NCBI GenBank assembly: GCA_031263875.1
Contig: JAISEX010000076.1
Location: 1-9,569 of the forward strand
Direction: 5' to 3'
Source of the DNA: Eubacteriales Family XIII. Incertae Sedis bacterium
Lineage (GTDB): Bacteria > Bacillota > Clostridia > Peptostreptococcales > Anaerovoracaceae
DNA length: 9,569 bases
This document shows positions 1 through 5,553 of the stretch, piece after piece (position 1 is the first letter of the stretch; every line of letters starts with the position of its first letter). Both the position numbers and the translations under genes were made by a program. The notes under the pieces were generated by a model, which ran no database searches, was not told the DNA's origin, and saw only the letters and a list, made by a program, of their open reading frames with translations.

Positions 1-199
1 CTGGCAACCGGCGCAAGCGGCAAAAAACGCGAGATGAGAGAGCGCGAAACCGAACCTTCCGTGCCGTCACCTCCGGCTCCTCCGCGGGCAGAGAACACGG
101 CATCTCCGTCCTCTCGCCGGCGTCCTGGCAACCGGCGCAAGCGGCAAAAAACGCGAGATGAGAGAGAACGAAATCGAACCTTCTGTGCCGTCACCTCCG
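1..199. repeat. 124-bp-offset tandem repeat upstream of the his genes
   Basis: Positions 1-75 recur at 125-199 with four substitutions (at 43, 44, 50 and 60 of the first copy). A 49-bp stretch separates the copies, so the repeat period is 124 bp and the first unit may begin before the window. Because 124 is not a multiple of three, the two copies cannot be read in one continuous frame. Two of the four differences would change amino acids if the sequence were coding. I therefore read it as an intergenic repeat rather than the tail of an upstream gene, although a C-terminal coding tail in the first copy cannot be excluded. Confidence 0.75.
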
Positions 200-279
200 A
201 CACAAAAACGCAGCTTGGCGGTTGAAATTATACTATTTATAGCAATTAAACGATAATAGGTTTTTAAGAGAAAAGTAGG

Positions 280-310
280 CCCATCCGAACACGCGAAAGC
301 GGCGGATGGG
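280..310 (+). promoter_or_regulatory. hairpin with GNRA tetraloop in the hisB leader
   Basis: An 8-bp perfect stem (CCCATCCG at 280-287 with CGGATGGG at 303-310) encloses a second 3-bp stem, CGC (292-294) with GCG (299-301), capped by GAAA. The GNRA loop suggests a structured RNA on the + strand in the roughly 220-nt leader of hisB. No T-run follows, so it is not a simple terminator. I could not find the conserved 14-nt T-box sequence or a histidine-rich leader peptide, so the regulatory mechanism is unknown. Confidence 0.5.
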
Positions 311-462
311 CGGTAAGGCGGCAACGGTGGCGAAACGGCCAAGATTACGGTAACATTATTATCGTAAACCAAGGCCCAATCCAAAAACCACCAAAAAGTT
401 ACCGAAAAATGGCCACAAAACCATCGGCAATTAACCAAAAAATAGACGCAAAGGAGGCGAAT

Positions 463-1041
463 ATGAGAGAGGCAAAATTGAACAGAAAGACAAAGGAAAC
501 GGATATCGAGATCGCGATCCGGCTGGACGGCGCCGGGACGTGCGACGTAGAAACGGGCATCGGATTCTTCGATCATATGCTGACGGCGTTTGCCGTTCAC
601 GGGCGGTTTGACCTGACAGTGAAGTGCGCGGGCGACCTCGCGGTGGATGGCCATCACACCGTGGAGGACGTCGGCATCGTTCTCGGAAAAGTCTTCGCGG
701 ACGCCCTCGGTGGCAAGGCGGGCCTCGCGCGTTACGGGTCGTTTTTGCTGCCGATGGATGAGTCGCTCGCGGCGTGCGCGGTGGACATCAGCGGCCGGCC
801 GTACTTCGTCTTTAACGCCTCGTTTCTCACGGAGCGAATCGGCGAATTGGACACACAGCTTATCGGCGAATTCTTCCGCGCGTTCGCGGTAAACGCGGGC
901 CTGACCCTGCACCTGAACGCGCCCTACGGCGAGAACGACCACCACAAATGCGAGGCGCTTTTCAAGGCGTTGGCGCACGCTCTGTGCGAGGCGGTACGGG
1001 TCGACGGGGACGCCGTGCTTTCGACGAAGGGCGCCCTATGA
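463..1041 (+). CDS. hisB: imidazoleglycerol-phosphate dehydratase
   Basis: HisB dehydrates imidazoleglycerol phosphate to imidazole acetol phosphate in cytosolic histidine synthesis, using two Mn ions. The 192-residue protein has the monofunctional bacterial length and lacks the N-terminal phosphatase domain of the enterobacterial fusion. Visible family motifs are FFDHML at 35-40, DGHHTVED at 62-69, GENDHHKCE at 156-164 and the C-terminal STKGAL. The two histidine-rich blocks supply metal ligands in this family. The start is ATG 463 because AAGGAGG lies at 451-457, five bases upstream. An in-frame ATG at 409 would add a Lys/Asn-rich extension with no ribosome site. The stop overlaps the hisH start (ATGA at 1038-1041), which implies translational coupling. 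Confidence 0.97.
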   Translation: MREAKLNRKTKETDIEIAIRLDGAGTCDVETGIGFFDHMLTAFAVHGRFDLTVKCAGDLAVDGHHTVEDVGIVLGKVFADALGGKAGLARYGSFLLPMDESLAACAVDISGRPYFVFNASFLTERIGELDTQLIGEFFRAFAVNAGLTLHLNAPYGENDHHKCEALFKALAHALCEAVRVDGDAVLSTKGAL

Positions 1042-1649
1042 TAGCGGTCATCGACTACGGCGCCGGTAATATTTTCAGCGTAAAAAACGCGCTCGGCTTT
1101 CTCGGTTTTACCGGCAAGCTGACCGGGGACGCGGCGGATATTCGCGCAGCGGACAAACTGATACTTCCGGGTGTAGGCGCGTTTCCCGACGCGATGCGCA
1201 TGCTCACGGAACGGGGCCTGACCGACGTGATCCGTGCGGAAGCCGCGGGCGGCAAACCGCTGCTCGGCATCTGCCTCGGCATGCAGATTTTGTTCGAGCG
1301 CGGGTATGAGTTTGAAGAAACGCGGGGGCTCGGTCTTATCGAAGGCTATGTCGATAAGCTGACGCCACCCGCCGGAGAGAATTTGAAGATACCACATATG
1401 GGGTGGGATAGCGTCGAGATCATCAACCCCTTGCCGCTGACGAAAACGGTTTCGTCCGGCACGACGATGGTGTACTTCGTTCATTCGTATAAGGCCGTCA
1501 CGCCGAGAGAAAATATCTCGCTGCTCGCGCGTTACGGGCAGGACGTCCCCGCCCTCGTTTTTCGCGGCTCCGTTTACGGCGCGCAATTCCATCCGGAAAA
1601 AAGCGGCGAGGCTGGGCTGAACATACTGAGGAGTTTTGCAGAATTATGA
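1038..1649 (+). CDS. hisH: imidazole glycerol phosphate synthase, glutamine amidotransferase subunit
   Basis: HisH hydrolyses glutamine and channels ammonia to HisF, the cyclase partner encoded further downstream. The 203-residue class I amidotransferase starts with the typical VIDYGAGN. It carries the nucleophile Cys79 in GICLGMQ, the oxyanion region PGVGAF at 44-49, and the His185/Glu187 pair in FHPEKSG. All triad residues are present, so the enzyme should be active. The ATG at 1038 overlaps the hisB stop and follows a GAAGG at about 1026-1030. A GTG-type start further upstream would lie inside hisB and is not needed. Its 3' end overlaps hisA by ATGA (1646-1649). The partner gene hisF is separated from it by hisA and a repeat-filled gap. 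Confidence 0.97.
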   Translation: MIAVIDYGAGNIFSVKNALGFLGFTGKLTGDAADIRAADKLILPGVGAFPDAMRMLTERGLTDVIRAEAAGGKPLLGICLGMQILFERGYEFEETRGLGLIEGYVDKLTPPAGENLKIPHMGWDSVEIINPLPLTKTVSSGTTMVYFVHSYKAVTPRENISLLARYGQDVPALVFRGSVYGAQFHPEKSGEAGLNILRSFAEL

Positions 1650-2371
1650 TAATCTTACCCGCAATAGATTTACTTGACGGCGTCTGCGTGCGTCTGACGC
1701 GCGGCGATTATAACGCGTCCGAAAAGGTCGCCGAAGATCCCGTGCTGACCGCGCGCGGCTTTGCGGAAGCGGGCGCCGAATGGCTCCATATGGTAGACCT
1801 CGACGGCGCGAAGGCGGGCGAGCCGCGGAACTTCGGTACGGTTGCCCGCGTCATAGCGGCGGCGAATTTGAAGGTCGAACTCGGCGGCGGGATCCGCACG
1901 ATGGGCACGATCGAGGCGGCGTTTGGAATCGGCGTGTCGCGCGTGATACTCGGCTCCGTGGCTATAAGCGATCCGGCGCTCGTGCGCGAAGCGGTTACGC
2001 GGTTCGGGGAACGTATCGCGGTTGGGATCGACGCGATGAACGGCTGGGCCAAGGCCGGCGGCTGGCTCGAGGACGGCAACGTACATTTTGCGGAGCTTGC
2101 GCGCGCTATGGACGAGGCGGGTGTGCGGACAATTATCTACACGGATATCTCGCGCGACGGGACGCTTTCGGGGCCGAACACCGCGGAGCTGAAAGAGCTG
2201 AACGAACTCGTCAGCGCGGATGTCATAGCGAGCGGCGGGATCCGGAATATCGTCGATATCAGTGAATTGCGGGAACTCGGGCTCTCCGGCGCGATTCTCG
2301 GCAAGTCGATCTATAAAGGAACGATCGACCTCGCGGAAGCTGTGCGGTGCGCGGGAGGCGAAAGCGAATAA
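1646..2371 (+). CDS. hisA: phosphoribosylformimino-5-aminoimidazole carboxamide ribotide isomerase
   Basis: HisA carries out the Amadori rearrangement of ProFAR to PRFAR, the substrate of HisF/HisH. The 241-residue (beta/alpha)8 barrel begins MIILPAIDLLDG, with general acid/base candidates Asp8 and Asp129 (in VGIDAMNG) and the conserved Thr166 in YTDISRDGT. Phosphate-binding loops are visible as ELGGGIR at 78-84 and ASGGIRN in the C-terminal half, matching the two-fold symmetry of HisA and HisF. The start is coupled to hisH by ATGA overlap, and only a weak GAGGAG lies about 12 bases upstream, so translation probably depends on hisH. The stop codon TAA at 2369-2371 overlaps an ATG (TAATG), the first of a series of such motifs before hisF. 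Confidence 0.97.
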   Translation: MIILPAIDLLDGVCVRLTRGDYNASEKVAEDPVLTARGFAEAGAEWLHMVDLDGAKAGEPRNFGTVARVIAAANLKVELGGGIRTMGTIEAAFGIGVSRVILGSVAISDPALVREAVTRFGERIAVGIDAMNGWAKAGGWLEDGNVHFAELARAMDEAGVRTIIYTDISRDGTLSGPNTAELKELNELVSADVIASGGIRNIVDISELRELGLSGAILGKSIYKGTIDLAEAVRCAGGESE

Positions 2372-2581
2372 TGGAATCACGGCAGTTCCGCTGAGTGGTA
2401 TATTATACAGAAGCGATGCGAGAGAGATTAAGGAAATTAATGGAAACGTGACGGGCTTGCTGCTGGTGAACTGTAACGAAAATAATGGAAACAAATTATC
2501 TTATTGGCGATGGGCTACGAGGGAAATAATGAAAACTATCAATTCTGTCGGGCGGCACATCGCGAGGGAAATAATGGAAAT
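2369..2581 (+). repeat. periodic TAATGGAA repeat series in the hisA-hisF gap
   Basis: The motif TAATGGAA begins at 2369, 2438, 2483 and 2572, with a one-base variant (TAATGAAA) at 2527. Spacings are 69, 45, 44 and 45 bases. The last two copies are preceded by GAGGGAAA and look like ribosome-site-plus-start signals. The copy at 2369 includes the hisA stop codon. An ATG at 2485 opens a 14-codon frame whose TAA at 2527-2529 overlaps the next ATG at 2529. That ATG opens a 41-codon frame ending at 2654, inside hisF. Between motifs the sequence is only weakly conserved. It may be a degenerate tandem repeat or a cascade of coupled mini-ORFs. Confidence 0.6.
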
Positions 2582-2635
2582 AACATCACTCCGGCACATA
2601 CTAAACTGTTCGGTGGATAAGAAAGGAGATAGCCT

Positions 2636-3424
2636 TTGCTTGCGAAGCGCATAATACCGTGTTTGGACGTGAAGGACGGAATGGTCGTGAAGGGCGTCAA
2701 CTTCCTCGAGCTGAGGGACGTCGGCGATCCGGTCGCCTGCGCGGTCGAATATAACCGGCAGGGGGCGGACGAGGTCGTTTTTCTCGATATAATGGCGTCG
2801 CACGAGGGGCGCAGCACGATGATCGACGTGGTGGAGCGAACCGCCGAGAAGGTGTTTATCCCGCTGACCGTGGGCGGAGGCATTCGGACGGCGGACGATT
2901 TTCGCGATCTGCTTCGGGCGGGCGCCGACAAGGTCTCGATAAATTCGGCGGCGGTGGCGCATCCCCGCGTGCTGGAGGAAGCCGCGTACCGGTTCGGGAA
3001 CCAGTGCGTGGTCATCGCCATCGACGGGAAACGCGTCGGCATTGACGATGATCCGCGCAGCCCGCGTTACGGCAAAAGCGTCTTTCACGTTTTTACCGAG
3101 GGCGGCCGCAATGACGCGGGGCTCGACGTTATCGAGTGGGCGAAAAAGGCCGAAAACCTCGGCGCGGGCGAGATATTACTGACGTCGATGGACACGGACG
3201 GAACGAAGGCGGGCTTTGACCTCGAAATGCTGAACGCGGTTTGCGCGGCTGTCACGATTCCCGTTATCGCGTCCGGCGGCGGCGGCGATCTTGCTTCGTT
3301 CGTCGAACTGTTCGAGCGGACGGACGCTGACGCGGCGCTCGCGGCGTCGATATTCCATTACGGGGAATATGAGGTCGCCGATGTGAAGGCGGCGCTGCGG
3401 GAAGCGCGCGTGCCGGTGCGGTAA
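2636..3424 (+). CDS. hisF: imidazole glycerol phosphate synthase, cyclase subunit
   Basis: HisF uses ammonia from HisH to convert PRFAR to imidazole glycerol phosphate plus AICAR, linking histidine and purine synthesis. The protein has 262 residues, close to the usual 250-260. It begins [14 protein letters not shown] and carries catalytic Asp11 and Asp130 (in VIAIDGKRV), phosphate loops TVGGGIR at 78-84 and IASGGGGD near 225, and [10 protein letters not shown] in the second half-barrel. The start is TTG 2636, chosen because AAAGGAG at 2622-2628 lies seven bases upstream and no in-frame ATG fits the conserved N-terminus. A rare start and a 264-bp repeat-bearing leader set its expression apart from the tightly coupled hisBHA block. 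Confidence 0.97.
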   Translation: MLAKRIIPCLDVKDGMVVKGVNFLELRDVGDPVACAVEYNRQGADEVVFLDIMASHEGRSTMIDVVERTAEKVFIPLTVGGGIRTADDFRDLLRAGADKVSINSAAVAHPRVLEEAAYRFGNQCVVIAIDGKRVGIDDDPRSPRYGKSVFHVFTEGGRNDAGLDVIEWAKKAENLGAGEILLTSMDTDGTKAGFDLEMLNAVCAAVTIPVIASGGGGDLASFVELFERTDADAALAASIFHYGEYEVADVKAALREARVPVR

Positions 3425-3497
3425 AGGGGCGTGCGAATGACGGATTATTGATAAATTATGAAAAACCATGAATCAAACGTTTTATAACGGCGGTTTA

Positions 3498-3524
3498 ATG
3501 GAAAGAGAAAGAAGAACGAAATGA
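3498..3524 (+). other. eight-codon mini-ORF overlapping the hisI start
   Basis: ATG 3498 opens an eight-codon frame (Met-Glu-Arg-Glu-Arg-Arg-Thr-Lys) whose TGA overlaps the hisI ATG as ATGA at 3521-3524. It begins within a TAATGGAA identical to the motif repeated before hisF. hisI has only a weak purine-rich upstream sequence, so coupling from this mini-ORF could help its initiation. The frame is too short to be judged as coding by itself. Confidence 0.3.
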
Positions 3525-3841
3525 GTGATTTGGACAGATATTTCATAAAAAGTGAGCTGATACCGGCAATTGTCGTTGAGGACACGACGGGCGAGGTGCT
3601 GATGCTCGCGTATATGAACCGCGAGAGCCTCGCAAAGACGCTGGAAACCGGTTACACGTGGTTTTACAGCCGTTCGCGCGGGCGGCTCTGGCAAAAGGGC
3701 GAGGAATCCGGTCACGTGCAGCGGGTGGTTTCCGTTACGCCGGATTGCGACGACGATACGCTGCTCGTGCGCGTAAGCCAAACCGGCCCCGCCTGCCACA
3801 CCGGAAATCCGACGTGCTTTTACAAGGAATCCCTGATGTAA
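3521..3841 (+). CDS. hisI: phosphoribosyl-AMP cyclohydrolase
   Basis: HisI opens the adenine ring of phosphoribosyl-AMP, the third step of the pathway, as a Zn/Mg enzyme. The 106-residue protein is the stand-alone form, not fused to HisE. Characteristic blocks are AYMNRESL at 30-37, [14 protein letters not shown] at 48-61, the metal-binding DCDDD at 75-79 and ACHTG at 91-95, plus Cys99. Cys76, Cys92 and Cys99 match the usual zinc ligands. ATG 3521 is the only start consistent with the conserved N-terminus. It lacks a strong ribosome site and overlaps the stop of an eight-codon upstream frame. A 399-bp gap separates it from hisE, which in many bacteria is fused or directly adjacent. Confidence 0.96.
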   Translation: MSDLDRYFIKSELIPAIVVEDTTGEVLMLAYMNRESLAKTLETGYTWFYSRSRGRLWQKGEESGHVQRVVSVTPDCDDDTLLVRVSQTGPACHTGNPTCFYKESLM

Positions 3842-3904
3842 TTGATATCTTGTGGTTTCTGATACTTTATTCATCTCAAGTTTTGATCAGAGCAGCACAA
3901 GGGC

Positions 3905-4011
3905 ACACAGGGAGCGAGGCGTAGCCGAGCGACGCGCAAGGGATAGAAGGGGTGCGCAGCAGCCGCGAAGCGGCCGAAGCGAACGCGGAGCCCCGAATAG
4001 CCCGGTGGGGC
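3905..4011 (+). other. GC-rich foldable intergenic stretch between hisI and hisE
   Basis: This stretch is rich in GAGCGA/GCGAAGCGG-type words and in short hairpins: GGC-GTA-GCC at 3918-3926, a 5-bp stem at 3962-3974 with a GAA loop, and GCCCC (3990-3994) with GGGGC (4007-4011). Its composition differs from the flanking AT-rich sequence. It has no convincing reading frame. It probably folds as RNA or is a genome-wide intergenic repeat. Its 3' end shares bases with the adjacent inverted-repeat element. Confidence 0.45.
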
Positions 4012-4093
4012 ACTCAAAAATAAGAGGCCGTTTTTTATAAATGCTTGAGTGTGGAATTGCCCCGCGGGTTAAAAAATCATTTTGAGTGCCCCA
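4006..4093. mobile_element. 88-bp element with perfect 14-bp terminal inverted repeats
   Basis: TGGGGCACTCAAAA at 4006-4019 is repeated exactly in inverted orientation at 4080-4093, giving ends 5'-TG...CA-3' as in many insertion sequences. A third, inverted copy of the core CACTCAA lies inside at 4045-4051, and the palindrome CCCGCGGG sits at 4061-4068. There is no coding capacity and I see no target-site duplication. It resembles a MITE or the fused ends of a collapsed insertion sequence. As RNA it would form a long hairpin, so a regulatory role between hisI and hisE is the alternative. Confidence 0.55.
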
Positions 4094-4240
4094 TGCGCCC
4101 AAATCAAATACGATTACTGATAGTTCTGAGGGCTGCGGGGCTGGATAGTTTCGGACAAACGGAAAACCCCGCTCAGGCAATGATTTATATTATAATAGAA
4201 GCAATGGGAGGGCATCGCGGCGGTCTTGCAAGGAGTGAAC

Positions 4241-4606
4241 ATGGATAACGCAATCAAGGAATTATACGAAGTGATCGTGTCGCGCCGGCAGGCGAGCGAG
4301 GACGGCTCCTACACGGGCTATCTGTTTCGCGAGGGGCTCGACAAGATCCTGAAAAAAGTCGGGGAGGAAGCCAGCGAAACGATTATCGCGGCCAAATCGC
4401 TGCAGGCGGCGGAGCGAAGCGCGCCGGACGACGTGGCGGCCCTGAAAGACGATTTCGAGAACGAAGTCTGCGATCTCTTGTACCATCTGCTCGTGCTGCT
4501 TGTGGACCGGGGCGTGCCGTTTGAAGACGTCGAGGCGATACTTTCCGCGCGCTCCGCAAAGACCGGCAACCTCAAACAGTTCAAACAGGTGGATAAGAAC
4601 AGCTAA
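4241..4606 (+). CDS. hisE: phosphoribosyl-ATP pyrophosphatase
   Basis: HisE removes pyrophosphate from phosphoribosyl-ATP, the second step of histidine synthesis and the one before HisI. The 121-residue all-alpha MazG-like protein shows SYTGYLF at 23-29, the hallmark KKVGEEASE at 38-46 and EVCDLLYHLLVLL further on. The glutamate/aspartate residues of these helices bind Mg. ATG 4241 is preceded by AAGGAG at 4230-4235 with five bases between. An upstream in-frame start at 4226 would place the ribosome site inside the coding sequence and is rejected. This is the last his gene. It has its own good ribosome site after a 399-bp gap, so it may be partly independent of the upstream genes. Confidence 0.96.
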   Translation: MDNAIKELYEVIVSRRQASEDGSYTGYLFREGLDKILKKVGEEASETIIAAKSLQAAERSAPDDVAALKDDFENEVCDLLYHLLVLLVDRGVPFEDVEAILSARSAKTGNLKQFKQVDKNS

Positions 4607-4627
4607 ACGCTGCGCTGTGGTTTTCTG

Positions 4628-4644
4628 ACTGCGTGGGCAGTTTT
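4628..4644 (+). terminator. weak intrinsic terminator after hisE
   Basis: ACTGC (4628-4632) and GCAGT (4637-4641) form a 5-bp stem with a 4-base loop followed by TTT. It lies 22 bases past the hisE stop. The stem is short and the T-run brief, so efficiency is doubtful, but the position fits the end of the operon. Confidence 0.35.
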
Positions 4645-4877
4645 GAATGAAATCACTTAGTTTTTCATGCACAGATAATGTGCAAACAACATCAGGCGCA
4701 TGGCATAGGCATCATCAAGCGCAACGTAGATAGCATTTTGAGTAACGCGAACGACAAATCGAGGAGCAATGGGCGCAGTCAGTCCCTCGGATTCCGCATT
4801 GTAGTATAATGATATGGGCAATGCTATTTTGATCGACAAAAAACCATAAGGCGGTTATATGATGGCGGAATTTTTGA

Positions 4878-4906
4878 TTGAGATTCCAATGATAGCGTGA
4901 TATAAT
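4878..4906 (+). promoter_or_regulatory. sigma-A-type promoter upstream of the HTH gene
   Basis: TTGAGA (4878-4883) and TATAAT (4901-4906) are separated by 17 bases, and TG at 4898-4899 adds an extended -10 signature. Transcription would begin near 4913 and run into the HTH gene, the FtsK remnant and possibly Fic. GGGG (4907-4910) and CCCC (4918-4921) flank the expected start point as a small hairpin. Confidence 0.7.
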
Positions 4907-4932
4907 GGGGCAACAATCCCCCGAAAGAAATA

Positions 4933-5178
4933 TTGGTAAGAGAAACTTTCAGGGTAATACTATGGCCGTGCCATAAAAAACTATGGAAATTGCTGATAGA
5001 CAGAAATTTGCTCAAACGTGACCTTTGTAAAATGGCAAACGTTGGCACAACGATAATAGAGAAACTTGGCAGGGGCGAGAGCGTCAATCTGGACATAATG
5101 CTCTGTATTTGCAAAGTTCTCAACGGCGACATTGCTGACATCGTTGGGGTAGTGTCGGGCAAAAATGACTTTAAATAA
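4933..5178 (+). CDS. small Cro/CI-type HTH regulator, start disrupted
   Basis: The stretch KKLWKLLIDRNLLKRDLCKM through EKLGRGESVN and ICKVLNGDIADIV is a typical 65-70-residue Cro/CI-like (HTH_26 type) DNA-binding protein, a class that accompanies mobile elements. Family members usually begin Met-Ala-Val-Ser-Tyr before this block. Here ATG 4962, preceded by AGGG at 4951-4954, reads Met-Ala-Val-Pro-stop, one frame away from the HTH. A small indel just after the natural start has therefore probably occurred. The listed frame begins at a TTG without a good ribosome site and gives an atypical N-terminus, so the gene may be a pseudogene. Its 3' end overlaps the FtsK-like remnant by 14 bases. Confidence 0.6.
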   Translation: MVRETFRVILWPCHKKLWKLLIDRNLLKRDLCKMANVGTTIIEKLGRGESVNLDIMLCICKVLNGDIADIVGVVSGKNDFK

Positions 5179-5548
5179 TATGCAAGAAAGAGATGGGACA
5201 ACAGTTAAAGAGAAAAACAATTTCTATACGTTATTCAAAGAGATAGCACAGGCAGGCCGCAGTAGGGGTATTCACTTAGTATTATGCACACAGCGTCCAT
5301 CTGCGGATGTTGTGCCGACAAATATCACTGCGAACCTCAACGCTCGACTTGCTTTACGTGTTAATAATTCAATTGCTTCACGTATGATAATCGGTGACAG
5401 CGGAGCGGAAAATTTATTAAAGCATGGCGATATGCTGTACAAACCCGATTCGGGCTCAGAGCGAATACGTGCGCAAGGATACTTTATTGACATAGCTGAA
5501 ATTGAAGAAATCGTCACGGAAATTATAACCCAGTCCAATAGACGGTAA
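5165..5548 (+). pseudogene. 5'-truncated FtsK/SpoIIIE-type DNA translocase
   Basis: Residues from about 22 to 115 of this 127-codon frame match the last third of the FtsK/SpoIIIE motor: AGRSRGIHLVLCTQRPS, then ITANLNARLALRV, SRMIIGDSGAENLL and KHGDMLY. The Walker A and Walker B motifs, the membrane domain and the gamma winged helix are all missing, so it cannot pump DNA. The first 20 or so residues are unrelated and begin inside the HTH gene, which marks the deletion junction. Conjugative elements and phage-like islands carry such ATPases as well as chromosomes, and its setting among accessory genes favours a mobile-element origin. The stop at 5546-5548 lies five bases before Fic. Confidence 0.75.
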
Positions 5549-5553
5549 GGACG

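Larger units (their letters stand above)
4607..4932. other. 326-bp gene-free stretch after hisE
   Basis: Apart from the weak terminator at its left end and the promoter at its right end, I see no gene here. The only sizeable frame is a 60-codon minus-strand one (4657-4839), with a TTG start and no ribosome site. Composition is mixed and unlike hisE. The stretch marks the boundary between the his operon and the accessory region. Confidence 0.5.

Noticed and set aside
34..225. 63-codon plus-strand frame in the left repeat
   Set aside because: The two repeat copies fall in different frames, and the product is Arg/Pro-rich and unlike any family.
215..250. Promoter for the his genes in the AT-rich leader
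   Set aside because: Several weak pairings compete (TTGAAA at 222 with ATTAAA at 245; TTGGCG at 215 with TATAGC at 238); none is good enough to call.
220..462. T-box (histidyl) riboswitch upstream of hisB
   Set aside because: I could not find the conserved AGGGTGGNACCGCG-like T-box sequence or an antiterminator/terminator pair.
67..978. 303-codon minus-strand open frame across the hisB region
   Set aside because: It is a GC-driven shadow antisense to hisB; it has no recognisable domains and begins with low-complexity, Arg-rich sequence.
1670..2494. 274-codon minus-strand frame opposite hisA
   Set aside because: It is an antisense shadow of a clearly functional HisA gene.
4191..4196. TATAAT upstream of hisE as an internal promoter
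   Set aside because: The -10 match is perfect, but no -35 element lies at 16-18 bases upstream and there is no extended -10; AT-rich chance occurrence is likely.
4657..4839. 60-codon minus-strand frame with plausible-looking composition
   Set aside because: It has a TTG start, no ribosome site on the minus strand, and no family resemblance I can name; it is possible but unsupported.
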